From CAYYGL01 sp964471235 (GTDB lineage Bacteria; Calditrichota; Calditrichia; RBG-13-44-9; J075): a stretch of DNA of 12,923 bases. The DNA is taken from positions 1 to 12,923 of the forward strand of contig CAYYGL010000139.1 of NCBI GenBank assembly GCA_964471235.1, given 5' to 3'. A program made the position numbers and the translations under genes. Positions 5,032 through 12,177 of the stretch are shown piece after piece. Below the pieces are notes generated by a model that saw nothing but the letters and a program-made list of their open reading frames with translations, was not told where the DNA came from and searched no databases. Numbering within the stretch: the first letter of the stretch is position 1; each line of letters opens with the position of its first letter.

Positions 5032-7461
5032 ATGACGAAACATGATGAACATATAACCGAAGTGGAAATACCGAAGGAATTACCGATTATCACGGTACGA
5101 AACACGGTATTTTTTCCCCATCAATTTATTCCATTAGCCATTGGGAGACCGAAGTCATTGCGGTTGATTGATCATGCACTTCGGGAAGATTCCCTGGTGG
5201 GAATTTTGACCCAGAAAGACGGCGCCATTGATGAACCGACTTACGATGAATTGTACCGGGTTGGTACAGTGGCAAGAATCTTAAAAGTAATTGATTTGCC
5301 CGATGGCAGCAAAAGTGCCTTTATCCAGGGCATTGCCCGGTTTCAGGTTGTGCGGTTCATCCAGAACGAGCCGTTCTTCAGTGCCGAAATTGAGGTGCTG
5401 GAAGATATCAAATCCGACGATGAACTGAAAGTGCATGCCCTGGCAACCAATCTGAAGAACCTCTTTCAGAAAGCCTCGGATTTGGCGCCGGAGATCACCA
5501 CCGAGCACCAGGCAATGATCGCCAATCTGCATGATCCGGGTGCCATTGCCGATCTGATTACCGCTTTTTCCAACATCCAACTGGAAAAGAAGCAGGAAGT
5601 GTTGGAAACCCTGAATGTGGAAAAACGACTGAAACAGGTGACGTACCTGTTCAATCATTACCTGCAAACCCTGGAATTGGGTAAAAAAATCCAATCGGAG
5701 GTGCAGGATGAGATCAACAAAGGACAGCGGGAGATGTACCTGCGCCAGCAGTTGAAAGCCATTCAGAAAGAGCTGGGTGAGTACGATGAGTCTTCGGATG
5801 TGAGCGAGTTGAAAAAACGGCTGGAAGAGACTGAAATGCCTGACGAGGTGCGCAAGGTTGCCGAGAAAGAAATCGACCGGCTATCCCGCATGCACCCGGC
5901 TTCTGCGGAATATACGGTTTCCCGAACGTATATTGATTGGCTGCTGGAAATCCCCTGGATGGTCAGCACGGAAGATAATTTGGATATCGAAAACGTGCGG
6001 GAAAAACTGGAGGCAGACCACTATGGATTGGAAAAGGTTAAAAAACGAATTCTGGAATACCTGGCGGTGCGGAAGTTAAAGAACGATATGCGCGGTCCCA
6101 TTCTCTGCTTTGTGGGTCCTCCCGGGGTTGGAAAAACTTCCCTCGGTCGTTCCATTGCCAATGCCCTGGGGCGTAAGTTTGTACGAATTTCCCTGGGTGG
6201 GGTTCGGGATGAAGCGGAAATCCGGGGGCATCGCCGTACTTACATCGGTGCATTGCCGGGACGGATTATTCAGGGTATTAAGCGCGCCGGTTCCAACAAC
6301 CCGGTCTTTATGCTGGATGAAATCGACAAAGTCGGGGCAGATTTCCGGGGCGATCCCTCGGCTGCTTTGCTGGAAGTATTAGACCCCGAACAAAACTTCT
6401 CGTTCAGTGACCATTACCTGGAAGTGCCGTTCGATCTGTCTAAAGTCATGTTTATTGCCACGGCAAACATGCAGGACACCATCATTCCGGCACTTCGCGA
6501 CAGGATGGAAATTATTGAAATTCCCAGCTACATCGAGCAGGAAAAAGTGGAAATTGCCAAACGCTTCCTGGTCCCCAAACAGATTAAAGAGCATGGTTTA
6601 ACAAAGGATATCCTGACCTTCTCCGACACCGCCCTGCATACCATTATTCGCTCCTATACCCGGGAAGCCGGGGTGCGGAATCTGGAGCGGCAGATTGCCA
6701 CCATTTGCCGGGGAGTGGCTGAAAAAGTAGCTTCCGGCAACACCAGCCAATTCCATATTGAAGCGGATGATGTCAGCGAATACCTCGGTCCCATCAAATA
6801 TTACAGTGAGGTGGCGGAGCGGATTGACGAGCCGGGCATTGCCACCGGTTTATCCTGGACTCCCATGGGCGGCGATATCCTGTTCATTGAAGCCAATAAA
6901 ATGCCGGGCAGCGGTAAGCTGGTACTCACCGGTCACCTGGGTGATGTGATGAAAGAGTCGGCACAGGCGGCATTAAGTTACATCCGTGCCCGCACCAAAG
7001 ATTTCGGACTGGAGGAAGATTTTTATAATAAATATGATATCCACATTCACGTGCCGGCCGGTGCCATCCCCAAAGATGGTCCCTCTGCCGGGGTGACCAT
7101 CTTCACAGCCCTGTTATCGTTGTTGATGGGGCGCCGGGTCTGCAATGACCTGGCGATGACCGGCGAAATTACCCTGCGGGGCAAAGTGCTGCCGGTTGGC
7201 GGGGTGAAAGAAAAAGTGTTGGCGGCGCATCGGGCTGGCATCAAAAAAGTGATTCTGCCGGAGAAAAACAAAGCGGATCTGGATGAAATTCCGGAAACTG
7301 TCAAGCAGGAAATGACCTTCATCTTTGTTAAAAACATGAATGAGGTGGTGGAAAATGCCATCGAGAAAGCGCCTCAAACCGGAAAGACGCCGGAGGCCAA
7401 AAAATGGGAGAAACCGGTTGAACCCGAAATCGAAAAAGGGGTGAGCGAACATGCGTCCTGA
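5032..7461 (+). CDS. lon: ATP-dependent Lon protease (LonA)
   Basis: An 809-aa cytoplasmic AAA+ serine protease, slightly longer than E. coli Lon (784 aa), that degrades misfolded and specific regulatory proteins as a hexamer. It has an N-terminal substrate-binding domain (about 15-210, starting LPIITVRNTVFFPHQ), a helical linker (about 215-330), and the AAA+ module with Walker A GPPGVGKT (362-369) and Walker B VFMLDEID (425-432). The protease domain holds catalytic S685 in DGPSAG and K728 in GGVKEKV. Their 43-residue spacing equals that of S679/K722 in E. coli. A charged tail of about 25 residues follows the protease domain. AGGAAGG (5015-5021) precedes the ATG by 10 nt. The gene sits second in an apparent operon with a small membrane protein and a DnaJ-like gene, which starts inside its last codons. 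Confidence 0.98.
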   Translation: MTKHDEHITEVEIPKELPIITVRNTVFFPHQFIPLAIGRPKSLRLIDHALREDSLVGILTQKDGAIDEPTYDELYRVGTVARILKVIDLPDGSKSAFIQGIARFQVVRFIQNEPFFSAEIEVLEDIKSDDELKVHALATNLKNLFQKASDLAPEITTEHQAMIANLHDPGAIADLITAFSNIQLEKKQEVLETLNVEKRLKQVTYLFNHYLQTLELGKKIQSEVQDEINKGQREMYLRQQLKAIQKELGEYDESSDVSELKKRLEETEMPDEVRKVAEKEIDRLSRMHPASAEYTVSRTYIDWLLEIPWMVSTEDNLDIENVREKLEADHYGLEKVKKRILEYLAVRKLKNDMRGPILCFVGPPGVGKTSLGRSIANALGRKFVRISLGGVRDEAEIRGHRRTYIGALPGRIIQGIKRAGSNNPVFMLDEIDKVGADFRGDPSAALLEVLDPEQNFSFSDHYLEVPFDLSKVMFIATANMQDTIIPALRDRMEIIEIPSYIEQEKVEIAKRFLVPKQIKEHGLTKDILTFSDTALHTIIRSYTREAGVRNLERQIATICRGVAEKVASGNTSQFHIEADDVSEYLGPIKYYSEVAERIDEPGIATGLSWTPMGGDILFIEANKMPGSGKLVLTGHLGDVMKESAQAALSYIRARTKDFGLEEDFYNKYDIHIHVPAGAIPKDGPSAGVTIFTALLSLLMGRRVCNDLAMTGEITLRGKVLPVGGVKEKVLAAHRAGIKKVILPEKNKADLDEIPETVKQEMTFIFVKNMNEVVENAIEKAPQTGKTPEAKKWEKPVEPEIEKGVSEHAS

Positions 7462-8383
7462 TGTGGATTATTACAAAATTCTGGGTGTTGATGAAAATGC
7501 CACTCAGGAAGAGATCAAAAAGGCATATCGGAAGCTGGCAAAACAATATCATCCGGATTCCAAGGGCGGCGACAAAAAGGCTGAAGAAAAATTTAAGGAG
7601 ATCAGTGAGGCATATAGCGTTCTGAGCGACGAAAAAAAACGCAATCAATACGATATGATGCGGCATGGCGGTTTTAGTTCCGGCAGTTACAACTTCGGAG
7701 GCGGTTCTCCCGGTTCCTATGAAGTGCATTTCGGGAATGAAGGCATCTTTGAAAATTTACACGACATCTTCGGGAACCTGTTTGGTGGGTTCAATGGCCA
7801 ACGGGGTTCCCAGCGGAGAAGTTCGCCGTTCGAGGAGGTCTTTTCGCAACAACAACGCTCCCACGCCTCCCGTGGCTCGGATATGCAAACTTCCATAACC
7901 ATTCCATTCGACCTGGCAGCCCGGGGTGGTGAGACCATCATTCAAACCGGCACCAATAAAAAGGTTAAGATAAAAATCCCCGTCGGGATCGAAGACGGAA
8001 AAAAAATCAGAGTCAGGGGACAGGGAGCGCCTTCCACCACCGGCGGAGCCCCCGGGGATTTGTATGTTACTATCCACGTTGCCCCACACCCGGAATTCGA
8101 GCGAAAAGGATTGGACATCTACACGACCGCCCGTATTAATATTGCCGAGGCGATTCTGGGAACAGAGAAACAGGTGCAAACGGTAACCGGGAAACGAATC
8201 AAACTAAAAATTCCTCCGGGAACCGGCAGCGGTAAAGTGTTTCGTTTGCCCGGAATGGGAATAAAATCCGCTTCCGGAACCGGCGATCATTATGTTCGGG
8301 TGGAAGTTGATGTACCCACGAACTTATCAATGACCCAGCGCCGGGAGTTTAAAAACTGGGCAAAGAAAGTGGGGTTAATCTAA
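7451..8383 (+). CDS. DnaJ-like co-chaperone without zinc finger (CbpA type)
   Basis: A 310-aa J-domain protein that should stimulate the DnaK ATPase and hold client proteins. The N-terminal J domain (about 5-70) carries the HPD triad at 34-36, needed for contact with DnaK. A Gly/Phe-rich linker follows (about 74-115). The C-terminal substrate-binding domains (about 142-305) begin MQTSITIPFDLAARGG. No CxxCxGxG repeats are present, so this is a class B, CbpA-like protein and not DnaJ proper. The ATG lies in the last codons of lon, with an 11-nt overlap (7451-7461), and an AAAGGGGTGAG ribosome site lies inside lon; translation of the two is probably coupled. A strong terminator follows, so the operon ends here. 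Confidence 0.95.
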   Translation: MRPDVDYYKILGVDENATQEEIKKAYRKLAKQYHPDSKGGDKKAEEKFKEISEAYSVLSDEKKRNQYDMMRHGGFSSGSYNFGGGSPGSYEVHFGNEGIFENLHDIFGNLFGGFNGQRGSQRRSSPFEEVFSQQQRSHASRGSDMQTSITIPFDLAARGGETIIQTGTNKKVKIKIPVGIEDGKKIRVRGQGAPSTTGGAPGDLYVTIHVAPHPEFERKGLDIYTTARINIAEAILGTEKQVQTVTGKRIKLKIPPGTGSGKVFRLPGMGIKSASGTGDHYVRVEVDVPTNLSMTQRREFKNWAKKVGLI

Positions 8384-8431
8384 ATAGATTCCTATCATAA
8401 TCAAAACCGCCGAGATCGAAGGACGTTTTGT

Positions 8432-8472
8432 AAAAAGCCCTGAGTTGCTATCGAACTAACTCAGGGCTTTTT
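8432..8472 (+). terminator. Strong intrinsic terminator of the lon-dnaJ operon
   Basis: The arms AAAAAGCCCTGAGTT (8432-8446) and AACTCAGGGCTTTTT (8458-8472) are perfectly complementary over 15 bp around an 11-nt loop. The right arm ends in five Ts. It begins 48 nt after the DnaJ-like stop codon. GATCGAA upstream and TTCGATC overlapping the end of the right arm (8471-8477) are also complementary. The A-run on the other side means it could work in both directions. Confidence 0.92.
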
Positions 8473-8564
8473 CGATCATTTCTCACTCTCTTTGAACTTA
8501 CCCTTTTTTTCTGAAATTGATCAAACGCAAGTTTAAAATGTCGATTTTCTCGTATCTTTAAATG

Positions 8565-8727
8565 TTATAACGTGAGTTCGACAGAACCTGGACTCGAACA
8601 CAAATGAAACAGATACCGCTGATTTACATGGATGATTGATCATCAGAATAAAATATCTGTAAAAAATCCGGGACATCCGGGTTCATCAGCATTCCATTTT
8701 TCCTGTGTCGAACTGACGTTGTTATAA
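8565..8727. repeat. Structured 163-bp segment bounded by imperfect inverted repeats
   Basis: The outer arms are TTATAACGTGAGTTCGACA (8565-8583) and, on the other strand, 8706-8727, which matches apart from a 3-nt insertion and one base. Inside lie further symmetric pieces: ACAGAT (8609-8614) with ATCTGT (8655-8660), GCTGAT (8618-8623) with ATCAGC (8685-8690), and the near-palindrome GATGATTGATCATC (8631-8644). The interior resembles a widespread intergenic repeat with CTGATTTACAyGGATGAT and ATCTGTnAAAATCC motifs, recalled and not searched. It may be a non-autonomous mobile element remnant or a structured repeat. Confidence 0.5.
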
Positions 8728-8768
8728 ATACTTCCAAACACAAATCACATAACAGGAGGATAAAGGGG

Positions 8769-9878
8769 ATGAATAACAAGATAGCGAGTGGAGCAGAGCC
8801 ACGGAAATTCTGTCCGGTCAACAGGAAGCTGGCATTTCTGGCAATGTTGATTTTGATCTTCAATGTCGGCTACACACAAAGTTTTGAATCGGTAATGCAA
8901 CAAATGTCTGGTGATGCTGCCCAGGCTTACGCCAACCCTTTGGTGGATGCTTTCGGCGCTAATTTACACAACGGATGGTTTAACCTGGCACCGGGTGCTA
9001 AAATGTTTGGGTTAGACCTAAAGTTAGGCTTGGTGCTAAGCGGAGCCTTTTTGCCCAATGCAGACCAGACATTCTCGGTCACCGGCGTTTACCGGTTTCA
9101 AAAAGATGATGCTGTTCAACTGGCACAATCCATTAACGGTTATAATGGCCTGGATCCCTCTCAACAGCAGGAAATCGTCGATGAAATTCTCAAAACCGAT
9201 TTTACGGCATCCATTTCCGGACCAACGATTTTCGGGAGCGAGACTGATCACGTAATCGTCAGCACCAAGCCCCAGACGATCCAGGTCAGCAACCAAACCT
9301 TTACAGTGCCGGGAAATAACATTACCCTGGAAGATGTCACCGGGCTAATTGAAGACCCGGGCATTGTTCCCCACTTATCTCCTCAGGTAACAGTGGGAAC
9401 AGTTTATGGTACCCAGGCAACCATTCGCTGGCTGCCGTCGATTACCATATCCAATGAGATCGGCAGTTTGAAATTGTTCGGGTTTGGTTTGCAGCATAAC
9501 CCTGCGGTGTGGTTTAGCAACCCCCTGCCGGTGAATATTTCTTTGGGCTACCTGCGTCAAAATCTAAAAATTGGTTCGATTGTGGATGCCAACACCAATG
9601 CGTTTTCAATCAATGTCAGCAAAACTTTCGGCGCCCTGCTCATTAGCGCCACCCCGTATGCCGGTTTCATGTTGGAAAAGACCGAAATCGACTTCTCGTT
9701 TCCCTACAACCAGGGAGGCGGTCTTGCACCGGTAGAGGTTGCTTTCACTGTGGATGGCGTTAACAAACGGAGACTTATTCTGGGCCTGGGCGTCAGTATT
9801 CTGGGCTTAAACCTCAACGCCGATTATGAGATTTCCACCATCAATACGGTAAGTTTGGGGGTTGTATACGGATTCTGA
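8769..9878 (+). CDS. DUF6588-like outer-membrane protein
   Basis: A 369-aa exported protein of unknown function. It has a long polar n-region (residues 1-22), a hydrophobic core (LAFLAMLILIFNVGYT, about 21-36) and a likely cleavage site near YTQS-FES. The mature N-terminus (QQMSGDAAQAYANPLVDAF), then NGWFNLAP, is characteristic of DUF6588-like proteins of the FCB group. The remainder alternates amphipathic strands with Gly/aromatic ends and finishes SLGVVYGF, with the terminal Phe expected for a beta-barrel handled by BamA. The Q-rich middle (about 110-190) may form an extracellular loop or plug. AGGAGG (8754-8759), 9 nt before the ATG, supports the first start over Met26. It stands alone between a repeat-rich gap and a hairpin. 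Family call by recognition; role unknown. Confidence 0.8.
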   Translation: MNNKIASGAEPRKFCPVNRKLAFLAMLILIFNVGYTQSFESVMQQMSGDAAQAYANPLVDAFGANLHNGWFNLAPGAKMFGLDLKLGLVLSGAFLPNADQTFSVTGVYRFQKDDAVQLAQSINGYNGLDPSQQQEIVDEILKTDFTASISGPTIFGSETDHVIVSTKPQTIQVSNQTFTVPGNNITLEDVTGLIEDPGIVPHLSPQVTVGTVYGTQATIRWLPSITISNEIGSLKLFGFGLQHNPAVWFSNPLPVNISLGYLRQNLKIGSIVDANTNAFSINVSKTFGALLISATPYAGFMLEKTEIDFSFPYNQGGGLAPVEVAFTVDGVNKRRLILGLGVSILGLNLNADYEISTINTVSLGVVYGF

Positions 9879-9916
9879 GAAGGAAAGGGATGGTGATATA
9901 GGGTATATGAGGTATA

Positions 9917-9947
9917 AGGGGGGAAAAGCGAATCGCTTCTCCCCTCT
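9917..9947. terminator. Hairpin between convergent DUF6588-like gene and queF
   Basis: GGGGAAAAGCG (9920-9930) pairs with CGCTTCTCCCC (9934-9944) across a 3-nt AAT loop with one mismatch, and the stem extends outward to 9917 and 9947 through one G-T pair. It sits 38 nt after the DUF6588-like stop and about 40 nt from the queF stop, so it can end transcripts from both sides. A T-run is lacking. It is also the hairpin half of a composite repeat shared with 550-609. Confidence 0.55.
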
Positions 9948-9950
9948 AAT

Positions 9951-9990
9951 CATTCATCCGTTTCTCCGTTTACCCATTTACTCATCTACT
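9951..9990 (+). repeat. Degenerate 8-bp tandem repeat overlapping the end of queF
   Basis: Five consecutive octamers are readable: CATTCATC, CGTTTCTC, CGTTTACC, CATTTACT and CATCTACT (consensus roughly CRTTTACY). The last unit contains the queF stop codon (CTA at 9986-9988 on +, TAG on -), so the array has extended into the 3' end of the gene. It follows the 9917-9947 hairpin by 3 nt. Confidence 0.6.
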
Positions 9991-10375
9991 CCAACCGGCC
10001 TTCCACGCATGTGGTATCAAACCCACCGCGGGTATTATAGACGGTGGTGACCCGCAGTTTATTGGTTGCCAACACGGTCTTCAGGTCATGGTAAATCCGT
10101 TTGGTAGCGGCTTCTTGATAAATCCCCACATTCCGAAAACTGATAATGTAGTATTTCAGCGATTTCAATTCCACACACCTGCCCCCTTCCGGGTAGTATT
10201 CTATTTTCAAATACGCGTAATCGGGTAACCCGCTGAAGGGGCATACCGCACTAAACTCTCGCGTCTCGGTAACAATTAGCTGACGGGGGCTATCAAAGGG
10301 AAACGTCTCCAAAAAATCAGTGCGGATGTGGGATTCATCCAAAAATTCAAATGTTTTGCCTTCTGCTTTGGGCAT
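9986..10375 (-). CDS. queF: NADPH-dependent preQ0 reductase QueF (type I)
   Basis: A 129-aa cytoplasmic enzyme reducing the nitrile of 7-cyano-7-deazaguanine (preQ0) to the amine preQ1, the base later inserted in tRNA by Tgt. It is the short, single-module form. Catalytic C45 (FSAVCPFSGLPD) and D52 keep the 7-residue spacing of C55/D62 in Bacillus subtilis QueF. The QueF motif ELKSLKYY (69-76) is intact. At the usual His-Glu pair the protein reads IYQE, Q87-E88, so Gln stands where B. subtilis has His96. AAAGGAA lies just upstream of the ATG. It is the last gene of the queuosine operon, 143 bp after folE2, and might have its own promoter in that gap. The last codons lie in a tandem repeat. 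Confidence 0.95.
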   Translation of the reverse strand: MPKAEGKTFEFLDESHIRTDFLETFPFDSPRQLIVTETREFSAVCPFSGLPDYAYLKIEYYPEGGRCVELKSLKYYIISFRNVGIYQEAATKRIYHDLKTVLATNKLRVTTVYNTRGGFDTTCVEGRLE

Positions 10376-10518
10376 GGATTTATTCCTTTATCTTCATTTT
10401 TTCTTGTCTGTAACGATATTGCCACAAAACAACCTGATGATGTGAAGCCGGTGGATTGGGTTTCCTTATCGGTCCGTAAGATTGTCTTCCTGACAAAACA
10501 AATTTTGTCGTTCCGTCG
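10376..10518 (-). other. folE2-queF spacer with a small hairpin
   Basis: This 143-bp gap is much longer than other gaps in the operon. GACAAAA (10492-10498) and TTTTGTC (10503-10509) form a 7-bp AT-rich stem with a 4-nt loop, starting about 10 nt after the folE2 stop in the direction of transcription. It is too AT-rich for a typical terminator. A separate queF promoter or RNA processing site is possible; no convincing -35/-10 pair was found. Confidence 0.35.
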
Positions 10519-11307
10519 CTAACGGTTTTTCCGCTGCCATTCCACCACCGCAAAGGCATTATGGTTATGGATGCTCTCGTAATTTTCGGCATACACCCGA
10601 AACCAGATCACCCGTTCATCCTGCTGAAGCTGCTGGGCAACATTGCGCACCACATCTTCCACGAACACCGGGTTATCATACGCCTGCATGGTTACATGGC
10701 GCTCGTCAGGGCGTTTTAACAGGGCATACAGCGGAGCGGAACCGGAGCGCTCGGCAATTTCCACTACCTCCTCAATCCAGATCATTTCCCCGGGCTGGCA
10801 ACGCACCTCTATGGTTATCTCACCCCGCTGGTTATGGGCGCCGTAATCGCTAATCTCCTGACTGCACGGGCAGAGGGTGGTTACCGGCACTTTCACCCGC
10901 AGAATAAAAATATCCTCCCCGCCGTTGGTTTCCCCGATAAAGGTGCTTTCGTAATCCATCATCCCAACCGCGCCGCTTACCGGCGCTTGTTTCTCAATAA
11001 AATAGGGAAACCGGAATTCCACATGGGCACTCTCGGCATTTAGGCGTTTCTTAAGCTTGTGAAGAATATCCGGCAGGGTCCACATGGTCATATCTTCCCG
11101 ATGCTCGTTGAGTACCTCCACAAAGCGGCTCATGTGAGTGCCTTTAAACTGATGGGGCAGGCTGACGGACATGCTCACTTCGGCGACGGTTTTCTGCTTC
11201 TCGTGTGCCCGGTCCAACACGGTGATGGGATAGCGAAGATGATTTACCCCCACTTTGTTAATGGGAATTCCCCGTTTATCGGGGCGATTCTGAACATCTT
11301 CCATCAT
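10519..11307 (-). CDS. folE2: GTP cyclohydrolase IB (FolE2)
   Basis: A 262-aa enzyme converting GTP to 7,8-dihydroneopterin triphosphate, the shared first step of folate and queuosine synthesis. This is the FolE2 (IB) type, unrelated in sequence outside the T-fold to zinc-dependent FolE and able in known members to use metals other than zinc. The signature VTTLCPCSQEISDYGAHNQRG starts near residue 142. C146, H158 and E202 (KRPDERHVT) keep the spacing of C147, H159 and E201 in the Neisseria gonorrhoeae enzyme. ENYESIHNHNAFA (241-253) is also typical. The gene starts ATGATG; the first ATG overlaps the queD stop by 4 nt (ATGA), indicating translational coupling, with GGGGAG just upstream. In this operon it probably feeds QueD, and possibly folate synthesis too. 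Confidence 0.97.
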   Translation of the reverse strand: MMEDVQNRPDKRGIPINKVGVNHLRYPITVLDRAHEKQKTVAEVSMSVSLPHQFKGTHMSRFVEVLNEHREDMTMWTLPDILHKLKKRLNAESAHVEFRFPYFIEKQAPVSGAVGMMDYESTFIGETNGGEDIFILRVKVPVTTLCPCSQEISDYGAHNQRGEITIEVRCQPGEMIWIEEVVEIAERSGSAPLYALLKRPDERHVTMQAYDNPVFVEDVVRNVAQQLQQDERVIWFRVYAENYESIHNHNAFAVVEWQRKNR

Positions 11308-11666
11308 TCATCTTCTCCCCGGTAAACACACCCGGCAGTACAGGTTTCATGTACCACTATTTTGCTGAGTTGCGGCAAATCCGGCTTGAGATGCTTCCAG
11401 ATCCAGCGGGCAATGTTTTCACTGGTGGGATTTTGCAAGCCTTCCACCTCATTCAGATAATGATGATCCAGTTGCTGGTAGAGCGGCTTAAACGCTTTCT
11501 TGAGATCGGCAAAATCCATCACCCAGCCAGTATCATCCGCCACGGCTCCCTGAACATAAATCCGCACCCGAAAGGAATGCCCGTGTAACCGCCGGCATTT
11601 ATGCCCCGTCGGAACATTGGGCAAATGATGCGCTGCTTCAAATGTGAACTCTTTAAAAATTTCCAC
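11304..11666 (-). CDS. queD: 6-carboxy-5,6,7,8-tetrahydropterin synthase QueD
   Basis: A 120-aa cytoplasmic T-fold enzyme that turns 7,8-dihydroneopterin triphosphate into 6-carboxytetrahydropterin, the second step of queuosine precursor synthesis. Zinc ligands are H13 (FEAAHHLP), H28 and H30 (RLHGHSF); catalytic C24 lies 11 residues after H13, as C27 after H16 in E. coli QueD. The D67-H68 pair and E107 complete the catalytic set. Length matches the family. The start codon is GTG (11664-11666), with a GGGGTG ribosome site a few bases upstream; no better ATG fits the conserved N-terminus. It begins 18 nt after the ferritin-like gene and its stop overlaps the folE2 start by 4 nt. Confidence 0.97.
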   Translation of the reverse strand: MEIFKEFTFEAAHHLPNVPTGHKCRRLHGHSFRVRIYVQGAVADDTGWVMDFADLKKAFKPLYQQLDHHYLNEVEGLQNPTSENIARWIWKHLKPDLPQLSKIVVHETCTAGCVYRGEDE

Positions 11667-11684
11667 CCGATCACCCCGAATTGC

Positions 11685-12134
11685 CTACGAATACTCTTTT
11701 AAAAATCCGCTAAAAATGGTGCGATGGGATTCTTCATCGGCTAACAGGGTGATGCACAAATCCTGGGTGACGTAATCCACCCCGTCACAAAGTTTAATCA
11801 GGTAATTGTAGTGGGTGATGGCGTCATTCTCGGCATCAATCACTCCTTTAATTACATGCACCACATCGGTGGAATCTGCCACCGGCTGGAGAGATGCCTG
11901 CTCCGGGGAGAACTTTTTCGAACCCGGCACTGTGCCGCCGATTTCTTTAATCCGCTTTGCCAACAGTTGGGCATGATTTAATTCATCCGCCACTTCGGCA
12001 GCAAGGGCTTTTTTAATCTCTTCAGCCCGCACCCCATCCAGGTTCACCGAATGGGCAATGTAATTCATCACGGTTTCAATTTCTGACCAGTAAGCTTTGA
12101 TCAGCCCGTCAATTATTTCTTGATTTTCAGCCAT
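11685..12134 (-). CDS. Ferritin-like diiron protein (bacterioferritin-like, probably heme-free)
   Basis: A 149-aa four-helix protein of the ferritin-like superfamily, expected to bind a diiron site and to oxidise or store iron. Candidate ligands are E18 (YWSEIE), E51 and H54 (ADELNHA), E102 (DAENDAITHY), and E134 and H137 (ADEESHR). E18, E51 and H54 match E. coli bacterioferritin numbering exactly, but the heme-ligand Met52 is Leu here, so heme binding is unlikely. AAGGAGA lies just before the ATG. The gene sits between queE (43 nt upstream) and queD (18 nt downstream) on the same strand, inside the queuosine operon. A link to the iron-sulfur enzyme QueE or to metal supply for FolE2 is possible, but coincidental co-transcription is not excluded. 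It may be a Dps-like or other ferritin-like subfamily. Confidence 0.88.
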   Translation of the reverse strand: MAENQEIIDGLIKAYWSEIETVMNYIAHSVNLDGVRAEEIKKALAAEVADELNHAQLLAKRIKEIGGTVPGSKKFSPEQASLQPVADSTDVVHVIKGVIDAENDAITHYNYLIKLCDGVDYVTQDLCITLLADEESHRTIFSGFLKEYS

Positions 12135-12177
12135 GATGTTTTCTCCTTTGTTTGAATGATTAGTCTTTACTCCTATC

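Larger units (their letters stand above)
8384..8768. other. 385-bp non-coding stretch between dnaJ-like and DUF6588-like genes
   Basis: No gene is supported. It contains the terminator (8432-8472), an AT-rich spacer with no evident motif (about 8480-8560), the inverted-repeat-bounded segment (8565-8727), and the ribosome binding site AGGAGG (8754-8759) of the next gene. A 79-aa - strand frame here begins inside the next gene and is not accepted. Confidence 0.6.

Noticed and set aside
7328..7729. 133-aa reading frame on the - strand across the lon/dnaJ junction
   Set aside because: It is antisense to two certain genes, is rich in Phe and His as expected of a shadow frame, and has no signal of its own.
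7757..8179. 140-aa - strand frame antisense to the DnaJ-like gene
   Set aside because: It is a shadow of a strongly supported coding region; no start signal or recognisable domain.
9917..9990. CRISPR array suggested by regular repeats near queF
   Set aside because: The units are only 8 bp and contiguous, with no spacers and no cas genes in the window.
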